64,000 nt of DNA, taken from positions 2,790,001 to 2,854,000 of the forward strand of contig NZ_JANADO010000001.1 in the NCBI RefSeq assembly GCF_024199845.1. Reading direction: 5' to 3'. Both the position numbers and the translations under genes were made by a program. This stretch comes from Bradyrhizobium sp. CCGB12 (GTDB lineage: Bacteria > Pseudomonadota > Alphaproteobacteria > Rhizobiales > Xanthobacteraceae). Of the stretch, positions 56,408-64,000 are shown piece after piece (position 1 is the first letter of the stretch; the number at the start of each line of letters is the position of its first letter). The notes beneath the pieces are model-generated. The model worked only from the letters and a program-made list of their open reading frames with translations, was not told the DNA's origin and ran no database searches.

Positions 56408-56735
56408 ATTAGCCGCTCAGCCGCTTCTTCGTTCGTAGACAGCCGGCGCTGCTTCGCGAGACGACGGTCGCAGCTTCAGCATGATCCAACCTGCCAGTTT
56501 CTTGTGCTTGGCCTCGGTGGCTTGGATTGACGCTGTGTCCGCAGAGCAACCGTGATTCGTCCGGAAACCGATCGCGCGGCTTCGACGATATCGAGACACG
56601 ACAGGAAAAGATTGGAAAACGTTAGAGACGCATTTACGATTCCACCTCGTCGGATTCGTCGCTTCCAGATGATTCGCCGTGCGGGCTGCGCGGCCGGCGA
56701 CCGGTGCGGTTGGGGCGCTTCATGCGGTTGGTGTC
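56408..56735. other. Intergenic, autotransporter upstream region
   Basis: 328 bases without a gene or clear promoter, unless the barrel protein starts earlier at GTG 56679. No repeats or strong hairpins were seen. Confidence 0.4.
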
Positions 56736-58088
56736 GTGAGTGCGGACGCGCGTGCGCGTCTGGCGCTGCTGCTATTGACGGCTGGACTGCTGCTGCCCAA
56801 CGCGGCCGCTGCGCAGGCCATGCGCGAGTTCGGCGCATTCGCGGGCGCGCAGGGATTTGGGCCTGCCGGGCCGAATGCTCCAGGCGGATTCAATAATCTC
56901 GCAGGTGTTGCCTTTGGCGGCTCGCCGCCGCCCGGTTTCCCGGGGGCCGGATTCGGCGATGGCGGCGGCATGCCGCCGGCCTACGGCTGGAACGCCGAAC
57001 CACCGGGCCTGGCCGATCCGGCACGGTTCGGCATGCGGGGCGGCGGCGATCGCGCCGCGCAGCCCGAGACGGCACAGGCCACGTTCCTTGCGATGACACA
57101 GTTCACGCAGACCCTGCTCGACCCGGCCATCGAAGGCCGAGGTATCGGCCCGGCAGAGTTCAATGCAGAGCTTGCGGCCTACGCCGACATCGGCAACGAC
57201 CTGACGCATGGCGGCATCGGACGCGAGGCCTATGGGGCGATCTACGGCAGGCCCTCGCTCGCAGCCCCGCGCTGGAGCGTCTGGGCTGCCGGCTTCGGCG
57301 GCTCCCAGGTATCGACCGGCGGCAGCGGCTCGGCCAGCCGCAGTTTCGGTACCGTGGCCGGCGCCGACTACTCTTTCTCGCCGCAGACGCGGATGGGCTT
57401 TGCGCTCGCCGGCGGCGGCACCGGCTTTGCCAACAATTTTTCCAGCGGGCGCTCCGATCTGTTCCAGGCCGGCGCCTTCATCAGGCACACGACCGGATCG
57501 GCCTATGTCGCGACCGCCCTCGCCTATGGCTGGCAGGCCATCACCGGCGACTATCAGGTAACGCCGGCCGGCACGGGGCAGCTCAATGCCGCGATCAACG
57601 CCAACGCCTATTCCGGCCGCCTCGAAGGCGGCAATCGGTTTGCCCTGCCCTGGCTCGGCATCACGCCCTATGCGGCGGCGCAAATCACCACGTTCCGTCT
57701 CCCGTCCAATACGGCGCAGCCGCCCTACGCGGCCAATGCGTTTCCGATTGCGTCGGGCGGCGACGGCTTCACGAACAGCCGCACCGAGCTCGGCCTGCGC
57801 ACGAGCACGTCCTTTGCCTTGTCGGGAAGCGTAATGAATCTGCGCGGTCGGCTCGCCTGGGCGCGTGATTTCAGCGCGGGACAATCGATCCCGGCAGCGT
57901 TCCAGTCCCTGCCCGGCCAGGGCTTCATCGCCGGTGGTACGGCGTTGGCGCCGAACGCAGCGCTCACCGGCGTTGCACTCGAGCTGCGCGACCTCAGCGG
58001 CTGGTCCGCCACGGCGAACCTCGACAGCGAAGTGTCGAGCCTCGTGCGGTCCTATACCGGCAAGGCCATGCTGCGGTACGCGTGGTGA
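56736..58088 (+). CDS. Autotransporter-type outer-membrane beta-barrel protein
   Basis: 450 residues from GTG 56736, which puts a good signal peptide first (SADARARLALLLLTAGLLLP, cleaved near AAAAQA); GTG 56679 is possible. A short Gly/Pro-rich segment (FGGSPPPGFPGAGFGDGGGM) replaces a real passenger. The rest is an autotransporter-like barrel: WSVWAAGFGGSQVSTGGSGS, AGADYSFSPQTRMGFALAGG, then repeated strands ending in MLRYAW with a terminal aromatic. It is likely a structural or adhesion-related porin-like protein. Confidence 0.82.
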   Translation: MSADARARLALLLLTAGLLLPNAAAAQAMREFGAFAGAQGFGPAGPNAPGGFNNLAGVAFGGSPPPGFPGAGFGDGGGMPPAYGWNAEPPGLADPARFGMRGGGDRAAQPETAQATFLAMTQFTQTLLDPAIEGRGIGPAEFNAELAAYADIGNDLTHGGIGREAYGAIYGRPSLAAPRWSVWAAGFGGSQVSTGGSGSASRSFGTVAGADYSFSPQTRMGFALAGGGTGFANNFSSGRSDLFQAGAFIRHTTGSAYVATALAYGWQAITGDYQVTPAGTGQLNAAINANAYSGRLEGGNRFALPWLGITPYAAAQITTFRLPSNTAQPPYAANAFPIASGGDGFTNSRTELGLRTSTSFALSGSVMNLRGRLAWARDFSAGQSIPAAFQSLPGQGFIAGGTALAPNAALTGVALELRDLSGWSATANLDSEVSSLVRSYTGKAMLRYAW

Positions 58089-58160
58089 GGCTGCCTCAGG
58101 ATCGAGGAAGAGACTTCCGCTCACGCGCCCGAAAGCGGTGAGCGAAGGCCCTCGCCGGTC

Positions 58161-59138
58161 TCACATCTTCTTGTAGGCGTCGACCAGCGCCTGGCCGTCG
58201 GGCCCTGCCTTCTTGAGCCAGTCGGCAGTGAGCTGCTCGCCGATCTTCTGGAAGCCGGCCTTGAGCGCGGCGCTCGGCGGCTCCACCGTCATGCCTTTGG
58301 CCTTGAGCTGCTCGATGTACCAAGTGCTCTTGTCTTGCCAGGCCTTCCAGCCGCGGGTTTCCGCGATCGCGGCCGCTTTGAGGATGGCCTCCTGGGTCGG
58401 CTTGTCGAGTGCGTCGAACGCGGCCTTGTTGACGAAGGTGTAGTCCTTCGGAATCCAAGCCTGCACGTCATAGAAGTATTTGAGCGATTCCCACGCCTTC
58501 GAGTCATAGCCCGTGCCGCCCGACGACATGAAGGAGTTCACAACGCCGGTCGCAAGCGCCTGCGGTAGCTCGGCAGCCTGGATCGTGACCGATTGCGCGC
58601 CGACCAGCTCGCCGATTCGCGCGGTCCCGACATTGTAGGCGCGCCACTTCAAGCCCTTCATGTCTTCGATCGTCGCGAGCGGCTTGTTGACGTAGACCCC
58701 CTGCGGCGCCCACGGCACGACGAATAGCAGCTTGAGGCCCTGCGCATCGAGCTTCTTGGTGATCGCAGGCTTGGAGGCCTGGTACAGCTTCATCGCGTCC
58801 GGAAAGCTGGTGGCGAGGAACGGCACCACATCGACGCCGAAGAGCGGGTCTTCGTTCTCGTGGATCGACAACAGCACCTCGCCCATCTGCGCCTGCCCGG
58901 TCACCACCGCGCGCTTGATGTCGGGCGCCTTGAACAGCGAGGCACCCGGATGAACCGTGATCTGGAGCTTGCCGGACGTCGCAGCTTCGACATCCTTGGC
59001 GAAGGCGACCAGATTTTCGGAGTGCGGATTGTCGGCGGGATATGCTGCCGGCAAATTCCATTTGGTCTGGGCCAAAGCGGGTGTCGCGGCCAACGCGAGG
59101 CCTACGATCAAGGATGCGCGGACTAAACGAGACATCAT
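58161..59138 (-). CDS. TRAP transporter substrate-binding protein (DctP family), second system
   Basis: 325 residues from ATG 59138, with GAGGAG before it. A Sec leader ends at TPALAQ. TKWNLPAAYPADNPHSENLV opens the mature protein. The DctP motif GLKWRAYNVGTARIGELVGA and QAAELPQALATGVVNSFMSS are clear. It is the last gene of a leftward DctQ-DctM-DctP operon. The ligand is unknown. Confidence 0.93.
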   Translation of the reverse strand: MMSRLVRASLIVGLALAATPALAQTKWNLPAAYPADNPHSENLVAFAKDVEAATSGKLQITVHPGASLFKAPDIKRAVVTGQAQMGEVLLSIHENEDPLFGVDVVPFLATSFPDAMKLYQASKPAITKKLDAQGLKLLFVVPWAPQGVYVNKPLATIEDMKGLKWRAYNVGTARIGELVGAQSVTIQAAELPQALATGVVNSFMSSGGTGYDSKAWESLKYFYDVQAWIPKDYTFVNKAAFDALDKPTQEAILKAAAIAETRGWKAWQDKSTWYIEQLKAKGMTVEPPSAALKAGFQKIGEQLTADWLKKAGPDGQALVDAYKKM

Positions 59139-59177
59139 CGGACTTCTCCTCACAGTCAATCTGAAAAACGGGTACGC

Positions 59178-60491
59178 TCAATCTGGGAAAGCAAGCTTCG
59201 GCAAGAACATCACGATCTGCGGATACTCCGTGATGATGAAGACAGCAGCCAGCAGCAGGACGAAGAACGGAAATGCCGCCCGCGCGACAGTGAATGTATC
59301 GCGGCCGCTCATGTTCTGGAGCACGAACAAATTGAAGCCGACCGGCGGCGTGATCTGCGCCATCTCGACATGGATGATGAGGTAGACGCCGAACCAGACC
59401 AGATCGAGGCCGGCTTGTTTGACCATCGGCAGCACGATGACCGCGGTCAACACGATCATCGAGATGCCATCGATCAGGCAGCCGAGGATGATGTACATGA
59501 TGCTCAGATACAGCGCGAGCATGCCGGGCGTGAGCTGTTGTCCCTGGACCCAGGTGGCGAGCGCGGCCGGAATGCCGGTATAGGCCATCGCAGCCGTGGT
59601 GTAGGCCGCGCCTGCAAGGATCAGCATGATCATGCAGGTCAGACGCGTCGCACTCATGATGCTTTCGAGGAAGTTCTTGCGCGTGAGCGTGCCGCTCCAC
59701 CACGCCAGCAGCAGCGCGCCCGACACGCCCCACGCGGCGCATTCCGTCGCCGTCGCAAAGCCGAGAACGAGCGAAAGGAAGACTGCAAGGATCAGCAGCA
59801 AACACGGCGCCAGCTTGGCCGACTCGCGCAGCTTCTGCCGGAACGGCATGGGCGGATCGCGCGGCGGAATCTTCTTCGGATTGAGCAGCGACCAGATGAT
59901 GATGTAGCCGGAATAGAGCACAATCACGAGTACTCCCGGCAGGAAGCCGCCGAGAAACACCTGAAGCACGGAGACGTTCGCCGTGACCGCATAGACCACC
60001 ATCGGGATCGAGGGCGGAATCAAGAGGCCGAGCGTGCCGGAGCCCGCGAGCGATCCGAGGCTCAGGTTCTTGTCGTAGCCTCGCTTGTCCAGTTCCGGCA
60101 GCGCGATCTTGCCGATGGTCGCGCAGGTCGCGGCGGACGAGCCGGACACCGCCGCAAAGATGCCGCAGCCGATCACGTTCACATGCGTCAGCCGGCCGGG
60201 CAACCACTGAACCCAGGGCGACAGGCCGCGGAACATTTCCTCCGACAATTTGGTGCGGAACAGGATCTCTCCCATCCAGATGAACAACGGCAGTGCGGCC
60301 AGCGTCCAGGACGCGCTCGCGCTCCACGTCGTGGTCGCAAGCACCGAGCCGAGCGGCAGGCTCGTGGTCAGTGCCATCGCCACGAAGCCGACCAGCCCGA
60401 GCGAGACCGCAATCCAGATGCCACTTCCGAGCAGCAGGATCATGACGCCGAGCAGGATGAACGACAGCTCGATCATGCCGAGATTGGCCAT
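59178..60491 (-). CDS. TRAP transporter large permease (DctM)
   Basis: 437 residues from ATG 60491, with GGAGG six bases before. Repeated spans; GCGIFAAVSGSSAATCATIG and GSLAGSGTLGLLIPPSIPMV are DctM hallmarks, and GCLIDGISMIVLTAVIVLPM and QITPPVGFNLFVLQNMSGRD complete the pattern. It starts 2 bases after the DctQ stop and is followed by its binding protein. Confidence 0.94.
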   Translation of the reverse strand: MANLGMIELSFILLGVMILLLGSGIWIAVSLGLVGFVAMALTTSLPLGSVLATTTWSASASWTLAALPLFIWMGEILFRTKLSEEMFRGLSPWVQWLPGRLTHVNVIGCGIFAAVSGSSAATCATIGKIALPELDKRGYDKNLSLGSLAGSGTLGLLIPPSIPMVVYAVTANVSVLQVFLGGFLPGVLVIVLYSGYIIIWSLLNPKKIPPRDPPMPFRQKLRESAKLAPCLLLILAVFLSLVLGFATATECAAWGVSGALLLAWWSGTLTRKNFLESIMSATRLTCMIMLILAGAAYTTAAMAYTGIPAALATWVQGQQLTPGMLALYLSIMYIILGCLIDGISMIVLTAVIVLPMVKQAGLDLVWFGVYLIIHVEMAQITPPVGFNLFVLQNMSGRDTFTVARAAFPFFVLLLAAVFIITEYPQIVMFLPKLAFPD

Positions 60492-60493
60492 GG

Positions 60494-61087
60494 TCAACCT
60501 CCGCCGCCCTGCGAGATGCGCTCGACGAACTCTTCCGGAGTTTCGTCCGGCGCCCCCTTCTCGTAGCTCGGACGATTGCCGCCGATGACATTGACCATTT
60601 CATCGATCAACGCGATCGACAGGATCGCGAGGCCGCCGGCAAAACCAAGCTGCGGAATCCAGAGCGGAAGCGCGACGACGCCCTGTGCCACGTCGTTGAA
60701 GCGCCAGGAGTCGTAGGTCATCAGCACCGCATGACGGGTGAAATAGAGGATGAAGGCGGTAGCAACGGCGAGCGCGACGATCTCCGCGACCTGCTTGGTC
60801 CGCCCGCGCAGACGCTCCAGCAGCAGGCCGACGCGGATCATCTCTCCGCGCTTGAAGGTGTGAGCGAGACCGAGGAAGGCCATCGCGGCCATGCACCAGG
60901 ACGCAAAATCATCGCCCGCGGGAATGTTGATCGCGAACTGACGCCCGACCGACATGACCATCATGATTGCGAAGATCGCAAACAGGAAGACGCCCGCGGC
61001 ATAGCCCGCACCGAGATAAAGGAGGTCCAGAGCGCGTCGCACCAGTCCCCGAGCCGTTATATCGTCCCCTGCCAATGTGATCCCCAT
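60494..61087 (-). CDS. TRAP transporter small permease (DctQ)
   Basis: 197 residues from ATG 61087; a GTG two codons earlier is possible. Four spans, with GDDFASWCMAAMAFLGLAHT holding the DctQ Trp-containing motif, and RGEMIRVGLLLERLRGRTKQ following. It is the first gene of the three-gene TRAP operon. The 160 bases upstream show no further gene. Confidence 0.88.
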   Translation of the reverse strand: MGITLAGDDITARGLVRRALDLLYLGAGYAAGVFLFAIFAIMMVMSVGRQFAINIPAGDDFASWCMAAMAFLGLAHTFKRGEMIRVGLLLERLRGRTKQVAEIVALAVATAFILYFTRHAVLMTYDSWRFNDVAQGVVALPLWIPQLGFAGGLAILSIALIDEMVNVIGGNRPSYEKGAPDETPEEFVERISQGGGG

Positions 61088-61251
61088 GTTCACACGAGGC
61101 GATTCAATCGACCCCGGCGATTGCGCATCAGATGCCGGGCCTGCTTGAATATCGCCCCGCCCAGCGTCTGTCTTTCAGACGTTAGATCAACATGGTAGGG
61201 CCGGCGCAGGCAAGGAGTATGCCGGCCGGCAGGCAAATTTCCACCGCGGGT

Positions 61252-62049
61252 TTAGTGCGTCTCCAGCCGCAGCCCGTCATAGGCCGGCACCACGCCCGCG
61301 GGCAGCGATTGTCTGAGCACCTCGTAATCGACGTCGGCGGTCATATTGGTGATGACCGCGCGCTTCGGCTTGAAGCGCTCGATCCACGACAGCGCGTCGT
61401 TGATGCTGAGATGGCTGGTATGGGTGGTGTAGCGCAGGCCGTCGATGATCCAGAGGTCCAGATTTTCCAGTGCGCCCCAGCTCTCGCGCGGGATGTCGTT
61501 GAGATCAGGCGTGTAGGCGGCATCCCCGATCCGGTAACCGAGCGCGGGAATGGCGCCGTGCTGCACCAGGAAGGCCGTCATCGTCACCGCACCGCCCTTC
61601 CCCACGATCGTCTGGCTTTCGCCCGCCTCGATCGAATGCCGCGTCAGGATCGGCGGATAATCGCTGCCCTCCGGCGAGATGAAGCAATAGGAGAACCGCG
61701 CCATGATGTCCTTGGCGGTCGACAGATTGAGGTAGGTCGGGATGCGCCGGCGCATCTTCATGACGACCGAGCGCAGATCGTCCATGCCGTGGGTCTGGTC
61801 GGCGTGCTCGTGGGTCAGGAACACGGCGTCGATGTGGTCGACATTGGTCGAAAGCAATTGCTCGCGCAGGTCCGGCGAGGTGTCGATCACGATGCGCGTG
61901 GTGCCGTGCTCGGACGTCCGTTCGACCAGCAGTGAACAGCGACGACGGCGGTTCTTGGGATTGTTGGGATCGCAAGCGCCCCAACCGAGCGCCGGGCGCG
62001 GCACGCCGGCGGAGGAGCCGCATCCCAGGATCGTCAGCGTCAGCGTCAT
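61252..62049 (-). CDS. MBL-fold metallohydrolase (PhnP/RNase Z-like)
   Basis: 265 residues. The metallo-beta-lactamase motif HEHADQTHGMDDLR is complete, and LGCGSSAGVPRPALGWGACD, IDTSPDLREQLLS and TNMTADVDYEVLRQSL match the PhnP-like phosphodiesterases. No phosphonate genes are near. Its start overlaps the tatD stop by 4 bases, so it ends the metG-tatD operon, an arrangement I recall from alphaproteobacteria. Confidence 0.9.
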   Translation of the reverse strand: MTLTLTILGCGSSAGVPRPALGWGACDPNNPKNRRRRCSLLVERTSEHGTTRIVIDTSPDLREQLLSTNVDHIDAVFLTHEHADQTHGMDDLRSVVMKMRRRIPTYLNLSTAKDIMARFSYCFISPEGSDYPPILTRHSIEAGESQTIVGKGGAVTMTAFLVQHGAIPALGYRIGDAAYTPDLNDIPRESWGALENLDLWIIDGLRYTTHTSHLSINDALSWIERFKPKRAVITNMTADVDYEVLRQSLPAGVVPAYDGLRLETH

Positions 62050-62834
62050 GCGTCGTTCAAAGCTTTCACCTTGGAGAACAGACGGAAGAAGTTCTCAGTG
62101 GTCTGGCGCGAGATCTCCTCGAGCGACACGCCGCGCGTTTCGGCGAGCACTTTTGCGACCTCGACCACATAAGCCGGCTCGTTGCGTTTGCCCCGGAACT
62201 TCCCGGGCGCAAGATAGGGCGCGTCTGTTTCAACCAGAATACGGTCCGATGGCAGCTCGGCCGCGAGCGCGCGCAGGGCATCCGACTTCTTGAAAGTCAG
62301 AATACCCGTGAAGCCGATATAGAGCCCCAGCGACACCGCTTTCAGCGCAAGCTCACGCCCGCCTGTGTAACAATGCAGCACGGCGCGAAACGATCCGCGC
62401 CCAGCCTCCTCTTCGAGGATGCGCGCGCAATCCTCGTCCGCCTCGCGGGTGTGGATCACGAGCGGCAGGCCGGTGGCGCGGGCGGCGGCAATGTGGGCGC
62501 GAAAGCCCCTCGTCTGCGCCTCCGGTGAGCCGTTGTCGTAGAAATAGTCGAGCCCGGCTTCGCCGAGCGCGACGACCTTGGGATGCTGCGTGAGCGCGAT
62601 CAGCTCGTCCGGCGCGATGCCGTCCTCCTCATCCGCGTTATGAGGATGGGTGCCGACCGAGCAATAGACGTCATCGTAGCGGGCGGCAATAGCCAGAAGC
62701 TGGTTCAGCTTTCTCACCCGCGTCGAGATCGTGACCATGCGCGCGATGCCGGCTGCACGCGCGCGCGACACGATCCCGTCGAGATCTTCCGCAAAGTCGG
62801 GAAAATCCAGATGACAATGGCTGTCGACCAGCAT
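62046..62834 (-). CDS. tatD: TatD-family metal-dependent hydrolase
   Basis: 262 residues from ATG 62834. Metal motifs: MLVDSHCHLDF, YCSVGTHPHNADEEDG, VALGEAGLDYFYDNG, LVIHTREADED, VLHCYTGG and ILVETDAPYLAPGKFRGKRN. TatD is a DNase/3'-5' exonuclease involved in DNA repair. It lies 13 bases after metG. The longer in-frame start falls inside metG and was rejected. Confidence 0.94.
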   Translation of the reverse strand: MLVDSHCHLDFPDFAEDLDGIVSRARAAGIARMVTISTRVRKLNQLLAIAARYDDVYCSVGTHPHNADEEDGIAPDELIALTQHPKVVALGEAGLDYFYDNGSPEAQTRGFRAHIAAARATGLPLVIHTREADEDCARILEEEAGRGSFRAVLHCYTGGRELALKAVSLGLYIGFTGILTFKKSDALRALAAELPSDRILVETDAPYLAPGKFRGKRNEPAYVVEVAKVLAETRGVSLEEISRQTTENFFRLFSKVKALNDA

Positions 62835-62847
62835 CACGCGAACGCCT

Positions 62848-64000
62848 TCAGGCCGCCGGCTCGATGTAGCGCGGGAACGCCGGTGTCGGTGCCGGCAAAG
62901 TCGAGCCGGGCGCGATCCGAGTGGCGCCGCCGAGCGTTGCAAAATTGCGTGCGTCCGCGGGGATGCCGAGGCTGTCGAGCAGCAATCCCGAGGCCGTCGG
63001 CATCGCAGGCTGAGCCAGGATCGCAATCTGGCGCACGACCTCGGCGGTGACATAGAGCACCGTCTTCTGCCTGACCGGATCGGTCTTGGCGAGCGCCCAC
63101 GGCGCCTCACCCGCGAAATAGCGGTTGGCCTCCGCGACCACGGCCCACACGGCGTTGAGCCAATGATGGATCTGCTGGGTCGCCATGGCTTCGCGCGAGG
63201 CGGCGACCATGCCGTCGGCCATCGCCAGGATCGCCTTGTCATTGTCGCTGAATTCACCGGGCTCCGGCAGCAGGCCGCCGAGTTGCTTGGCGATCATCGA
63301 CAACGAGCGTTGCGCGAGGTTGCCGAGATCGTTGGCGAGATCGGCATTGATGCGCGCGACGATAGCCTCGTGGTTGTAGTTGCCGTCCTGGCCGAACGGC
63401 ACTTCGCGCAGGAAGAAATAGCGCATCTGGTCGACGCCATACTGGTCCGCGAGGTTGAAGGGATCGACGACGTTGCCGACCGACTTCGACATCTTCTCGC
63501 CCCTGTTGAACAGGAAGCCATGGGCGTAGACCCGCTTTGGCAGCGGAATTCCGGCCGACATCAGGAACGCCGGCCAGTACACGGCATGGAAACGGATGAT
63601 GTCCTTGCCGATGATGTGCACGTCGGCCGGCCAATAGCGCCAGTTTCCGTCGTTTTCATCGGGAAAGCCGACGCCGGTGATGTAGTTGGTCAGCGCATCG
63701 ACCCAGACATACATCACGTGCTCTTCGTCGCCGGGCACCTTCACGCCCCAATCAAAAGTCGTGCGCGAGATCGAGAGATCGCGCAGCCCCCCTTTGACGA
63801 AGCTCACCACCTCGTTCTTGCGGGAGTCCGGCCCGATGAAATCGGGATGATCCGCGTAGAGCTTCAGCAGCTTGTCCTCGTAGGCCGACAGGCGAAAGAA
63901 ATAGCTCTTCTCCTCGACCCATTCGACCGGCGTGCCCTGTGGTCCGAGCCGGACGCCGTCATCGTTCAAGCGCGTCTCATCCTCGGCGTAATACGCCTCG
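62848..64000 (-). CDS. metG: Methionyl-tRNA synthetase (5' end outside window)
   Basis: About 384 C-terminal codons are present; the frame stays open to the window edge ([15 protein letters not shown]). KMSKS lies in [16 protein letters not shown], and [20 protein letters not shown] and [20 protein letters not shown] are class I catalytic-domain features. The anticodon-binding domain follows ([20 protein letters not shown]). The protein ends soon after, without a C-terminal dimer domain. It heads the leftward metG-tatD-MBL group. Confidence 0.95.
   Translation of the reverse strand, partial: EAYYAEDETRLNDDGVRLGPQGTPVEWVEEKSYFFRLSAYEDKLLKLYADHPDFIGPDSRKNEVVSFVKGGLRDLSISRTTFDWGVKVPGDEEHVMYVWVDALTNYITGVGFPDENDGNWRYWPADVHIIGKDIIRFHAVYWPAFLMSAGIPLPKRVYAHGFLFNRGEKMSKSVGNVVDPFNLADQYGVDQMRYFFLREVPFGQDGNYNHEAIVARINADLANDLGNLAQRSLSMIAKQLGGLLPEPGEFSDNDKAILAMADGMVAASREAMATQQIHHWLNAVWAVVAEANRYFAGEAPWALAKTDPVRQKTVLYVTAEVVRQIAILAQPAMPTASGLLLDSLGIPADARNFATLGGATRIAPGSTLPAPTPAFPRYIEPAA

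Noticed and set aside
58504..60603. 699-codon second frame in the DctP-DctM region
   Set aside because: Same strand but out of frame with both transporter genes; no membrane or binding-protein features.

Overview
The window is high-GC alphaproteobacterial chromosome and reads as Bradyrhizobium or a very close relative. The strongest evidence is the block dusB(nifR3)-ntrB-ntrC ... ntrY-ntrX-hfq-hflX-mazG. It is supported by a fused ispDF, a FixK-type box, a cobalt-type nitrile hydratase, REP-like palindromes and a dispersed repeat that I recall from Bradyrhizobium genomes. I saw no tRNA, rRNA or CRISPR array.

Layout. 1-1456: two leftward c-type cytochromes behind a perfect FixK2-like box. 1457-2840: repeat-derived DNA and a small HTH gene. 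2840-5431: mscS, a CinA-type amidase and ispDF. 5606-9334: dusB-ntrB-ntrC, behind a promoter whose spacer holds a canonical NtrC site. 9500-13272: a four-gene cassette of exported proteins (trypsin-like protease, lipoprotein, small secreted protein, Tat-exported YiiX-like cysteine hydrolase) lying between ntrC and ntrY. 13780-21713: ntrY, ntrX, hfq (preceded by a 20-codon upstream ORF), hflX, a GNAT gene, mazG and queC. 21859-23524: nitrile hydratase operon. 23645-25293: an enoyl-CoA hydratase gene with an IS5/IS427-type element inserted exactly at its stop codon. 25545-27324: metNI without metQ.

27331-39019 looks like an amine or amide catabolic region: AraC regulator, NylB-like serine hydrolase, copper amine oxidase, aldehyde dehydrogenase, Liv-type ABC importer with a LivM-LivG fusion, and a second AraC regulator. 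39273-42965 is a TonB siderophore receptor plus PepSY membrane protein pair resembling fegAB. 42949-49224 holds an aconitase-family enzyme, an MFS carrier, a GntR regulator with two winged helices, and a beta-propeller lactonase. Two 27-bp operators with the same palindromic plan tie this group together. 49357-61087 holds an exported protein of unknown function, an M24 peptidase, two TRAP carriers, an acyl-CoA synthetase and an autotransporter-type barrel protein. 61252-64000 is the leftward metG-tatD-MBL operon, cut by the window edge.

Best candidates for something undescribed: the exported protease/hydrolase cassette inside the ntr locus, and the two-operator GntR regulon for an unknown tricarboxylate-like substrate. 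All calls come from reading the sequence; no database search was possible.
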